The translations under genes were made by a program, and so were the position numbers. The notes beneath the pieces were generated by a model. It made no database searches and was not told the DNA's origin. It saw nothing but the letters and a program-made list of their open reading frames with translations. From Betaproteobacteria bacterium (lineage in GTDB: Bacteria; Pseudomonadota; Gammaproteobacteria; Burkholderiales; SG8-41), in contig JAKFYK010000004.1 in the NCBI GenBank assembly GCA_021730905.1, positions 124,001 through 188,000 on the forward strand: a stretch of DNA of 64,000 nt, in the 5' to 3' direction. This document shows positions 63,352 through 64,000 of this stretch, piece after piece. The number at the start of each line of letters is the position of its first letter. Position 1 is the stretch's first letter.

Positions 63352-64000
63352 TCAGGTGGCGTTCGGATTCAGCCGGAAGTCCTCGCCGTATTTCAACACG
63401 GCCCACGCCAGCCGCGCATTCTTCGCGGCGATAGCCACTACCGCGCGCCAGTAACCCCGTCGTTCTTGCAGGCTGCGAGCCCAGCGACTGAAGCCGTCCT
63501 GTTTGTTGCCCAATCCGGACAGAATGGCTCGGGCACCCATGACCAGCAGACTACGTAGATAGGGATCGCCGGCCTTGGTGATTCGCCCTAATCGGGCCTT
63601 GCCTCCACTGCTGTACTGGCCCGGCGTAAGGCCAATCCAGGCGGCTACCTGACGACCGTTCTTGAAGTCGTGGCCGCCGCCGATACTGGCGAGCAGCGCA
63701 CTGGCGGTAACCGGGCCAATGCCAGGACGTTCCATCAGGCGTTTGCTGCGTGCGTCCTCGCGTGCCGCATGCGCGATGATGCGGTCGTAGTCGGCGATCC
63801 GCGCATCTAGCTGCTCGGCGTGGGACAGCAGATCCCCAATACACTGGTTGGCGTAACCGGGCAGGTCTTCGAGATACGCACCGATCTCTCGGCGCAGGCT
63901 GGCGACCTTCAGCGGCAGAACGATGCCGAACTCGGCGATCAGTCCACGCAGGCGGTTGTAGGTCGCGGTTCGCTCTTCGACGAAACCCTGCCGCGTGCGG
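63352..64000 (-). CDS. IS110-family transposase (probably IS1111 group), cut by window edge
   Basis: The frame runs from beyond the right edge to the stop at 63352, giving about 215 C-terminal residues; full proteins have about 340. The transposase_20 (IS116/IS110/IS902) block MERPGIGPVTASALLASIGG is followed by FKNGRQVAAWIGLTPGQYSS, GGKARLGRITKAGDPYLRSL and the serine-bearing region, all typical. The DEDD RuvC-like half lies outside. The wording around the block resembles IS1111-type proteins, some of which insert in attC sites; this copy indeed sits next to an integron array. Confidence 0.9.
   Translation of the reverse strand, partial: RTRQGFVEERTATYNRLRGLIAEFGIVLPLKVASLRREIGAYLEDLPGYANQCIGDLLSHAEQLDARIADYDRIIAHAAREDARSKRLMERPGIGPVTASALLASIGGGHDFKNGRQVAAWIGLTPGQYSSGGKARLGRITKAGDPYLRSLLVMGARAILSGLGNKQDGFSRWARSLQERRGYWRAVVAIAAKNARLAWAVLKYGEDFRLNPNAT

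Overview
The window reads as a contiguous piece of a betaproteobacterial chromosome (Burkholderiales-like or a relative). The signs are the exbB-exbD-lpxK-UPF0434-kdsB-adk order, dapA next to bamC, and five orphan Bug/TctC-type periplasmic binding proteins, a family greatly expanded in Betaproteobacteria. Genes are dense, in short operons with ATGA-type overlaps. No rRNA, tRNA or CRISPR array was recognised.

Layout. 1-1379: a TauD-like dioxygenase overlapping an edge-truncated aldehyde dehydrogenase. 1624-3042: homospermidine synthase. 3088-6154: a catabolic-looking group (Bug protein, quinone oxidoreductase, enolase-superfamily enzyme). 6206-10187: methyltransferase, dapA, bamC, metallo-beta-lactamase-fold protein. 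10279-14545: a repeat-rich lipoprotein, a RoxA-like oxygenase, peroxiredoxin-slyD, a phosphoesterase. 14602-17178: mutS. 18650-21245: tcuA-like flavoprotein and a divergent Bug gene. 21366-24504: TPR lipoprotein, suhB, trmJ, cysE. 24501-32620: an Fe-S assembly operon iscR-iscS-iscA-sufBCDS-sufU-nfu, with two IscR-type operators ahead of it. 32713-41133: membrane hydrolase, M48 protease, Bug genes, D-2-hydroxyacid dehydrogenase, serB, gamma-carbonic anhydrase, flavoprotein. 41275-47881: hppA, adk cluster, kdsB, lpxK, exbDB. 48404-53737: xseA, miaA, mutL, Bug. 53814-57677: amidohydrolase and the three-gene pnt transhydrogenase. 57853-60879: small unknowns, cupin, double carboxymuconolactone-decarboxylase protein.

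The right end (60671-64000) is the accessory part. It holds an integron integrase gene with a LexA-like box over its start codon, a probable attI site, a first cassette carrying a BrnT/BrnA toxin-antitoxin pair that ends in a clear 57-nt attC, a second cassette with an unknown 97-aa protein, a degenerate second attC, and an IS110-family transposase (probably IS1111 group) running off the window.

Non-coding structure is the other unusual aspect. Three 72-nt elements, each exactly nine octamers, are built as (GTGAAnGn)x4, a GGTRCC centre, then the complementary arm (TTCAC in each octamer). They sit between co-directional genes, and a heptamer version (CGTGAGG) lies between iscA and sufB. In three of the four cases the upstream gene's TGA stop codon is inside the first repeat unit. 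A second dispersed element, an AT-rich motif near AATAAAAACAAATAsTTA, occurs at least nine times, always in gaps between genes. Several REP-like palindromes add to this.
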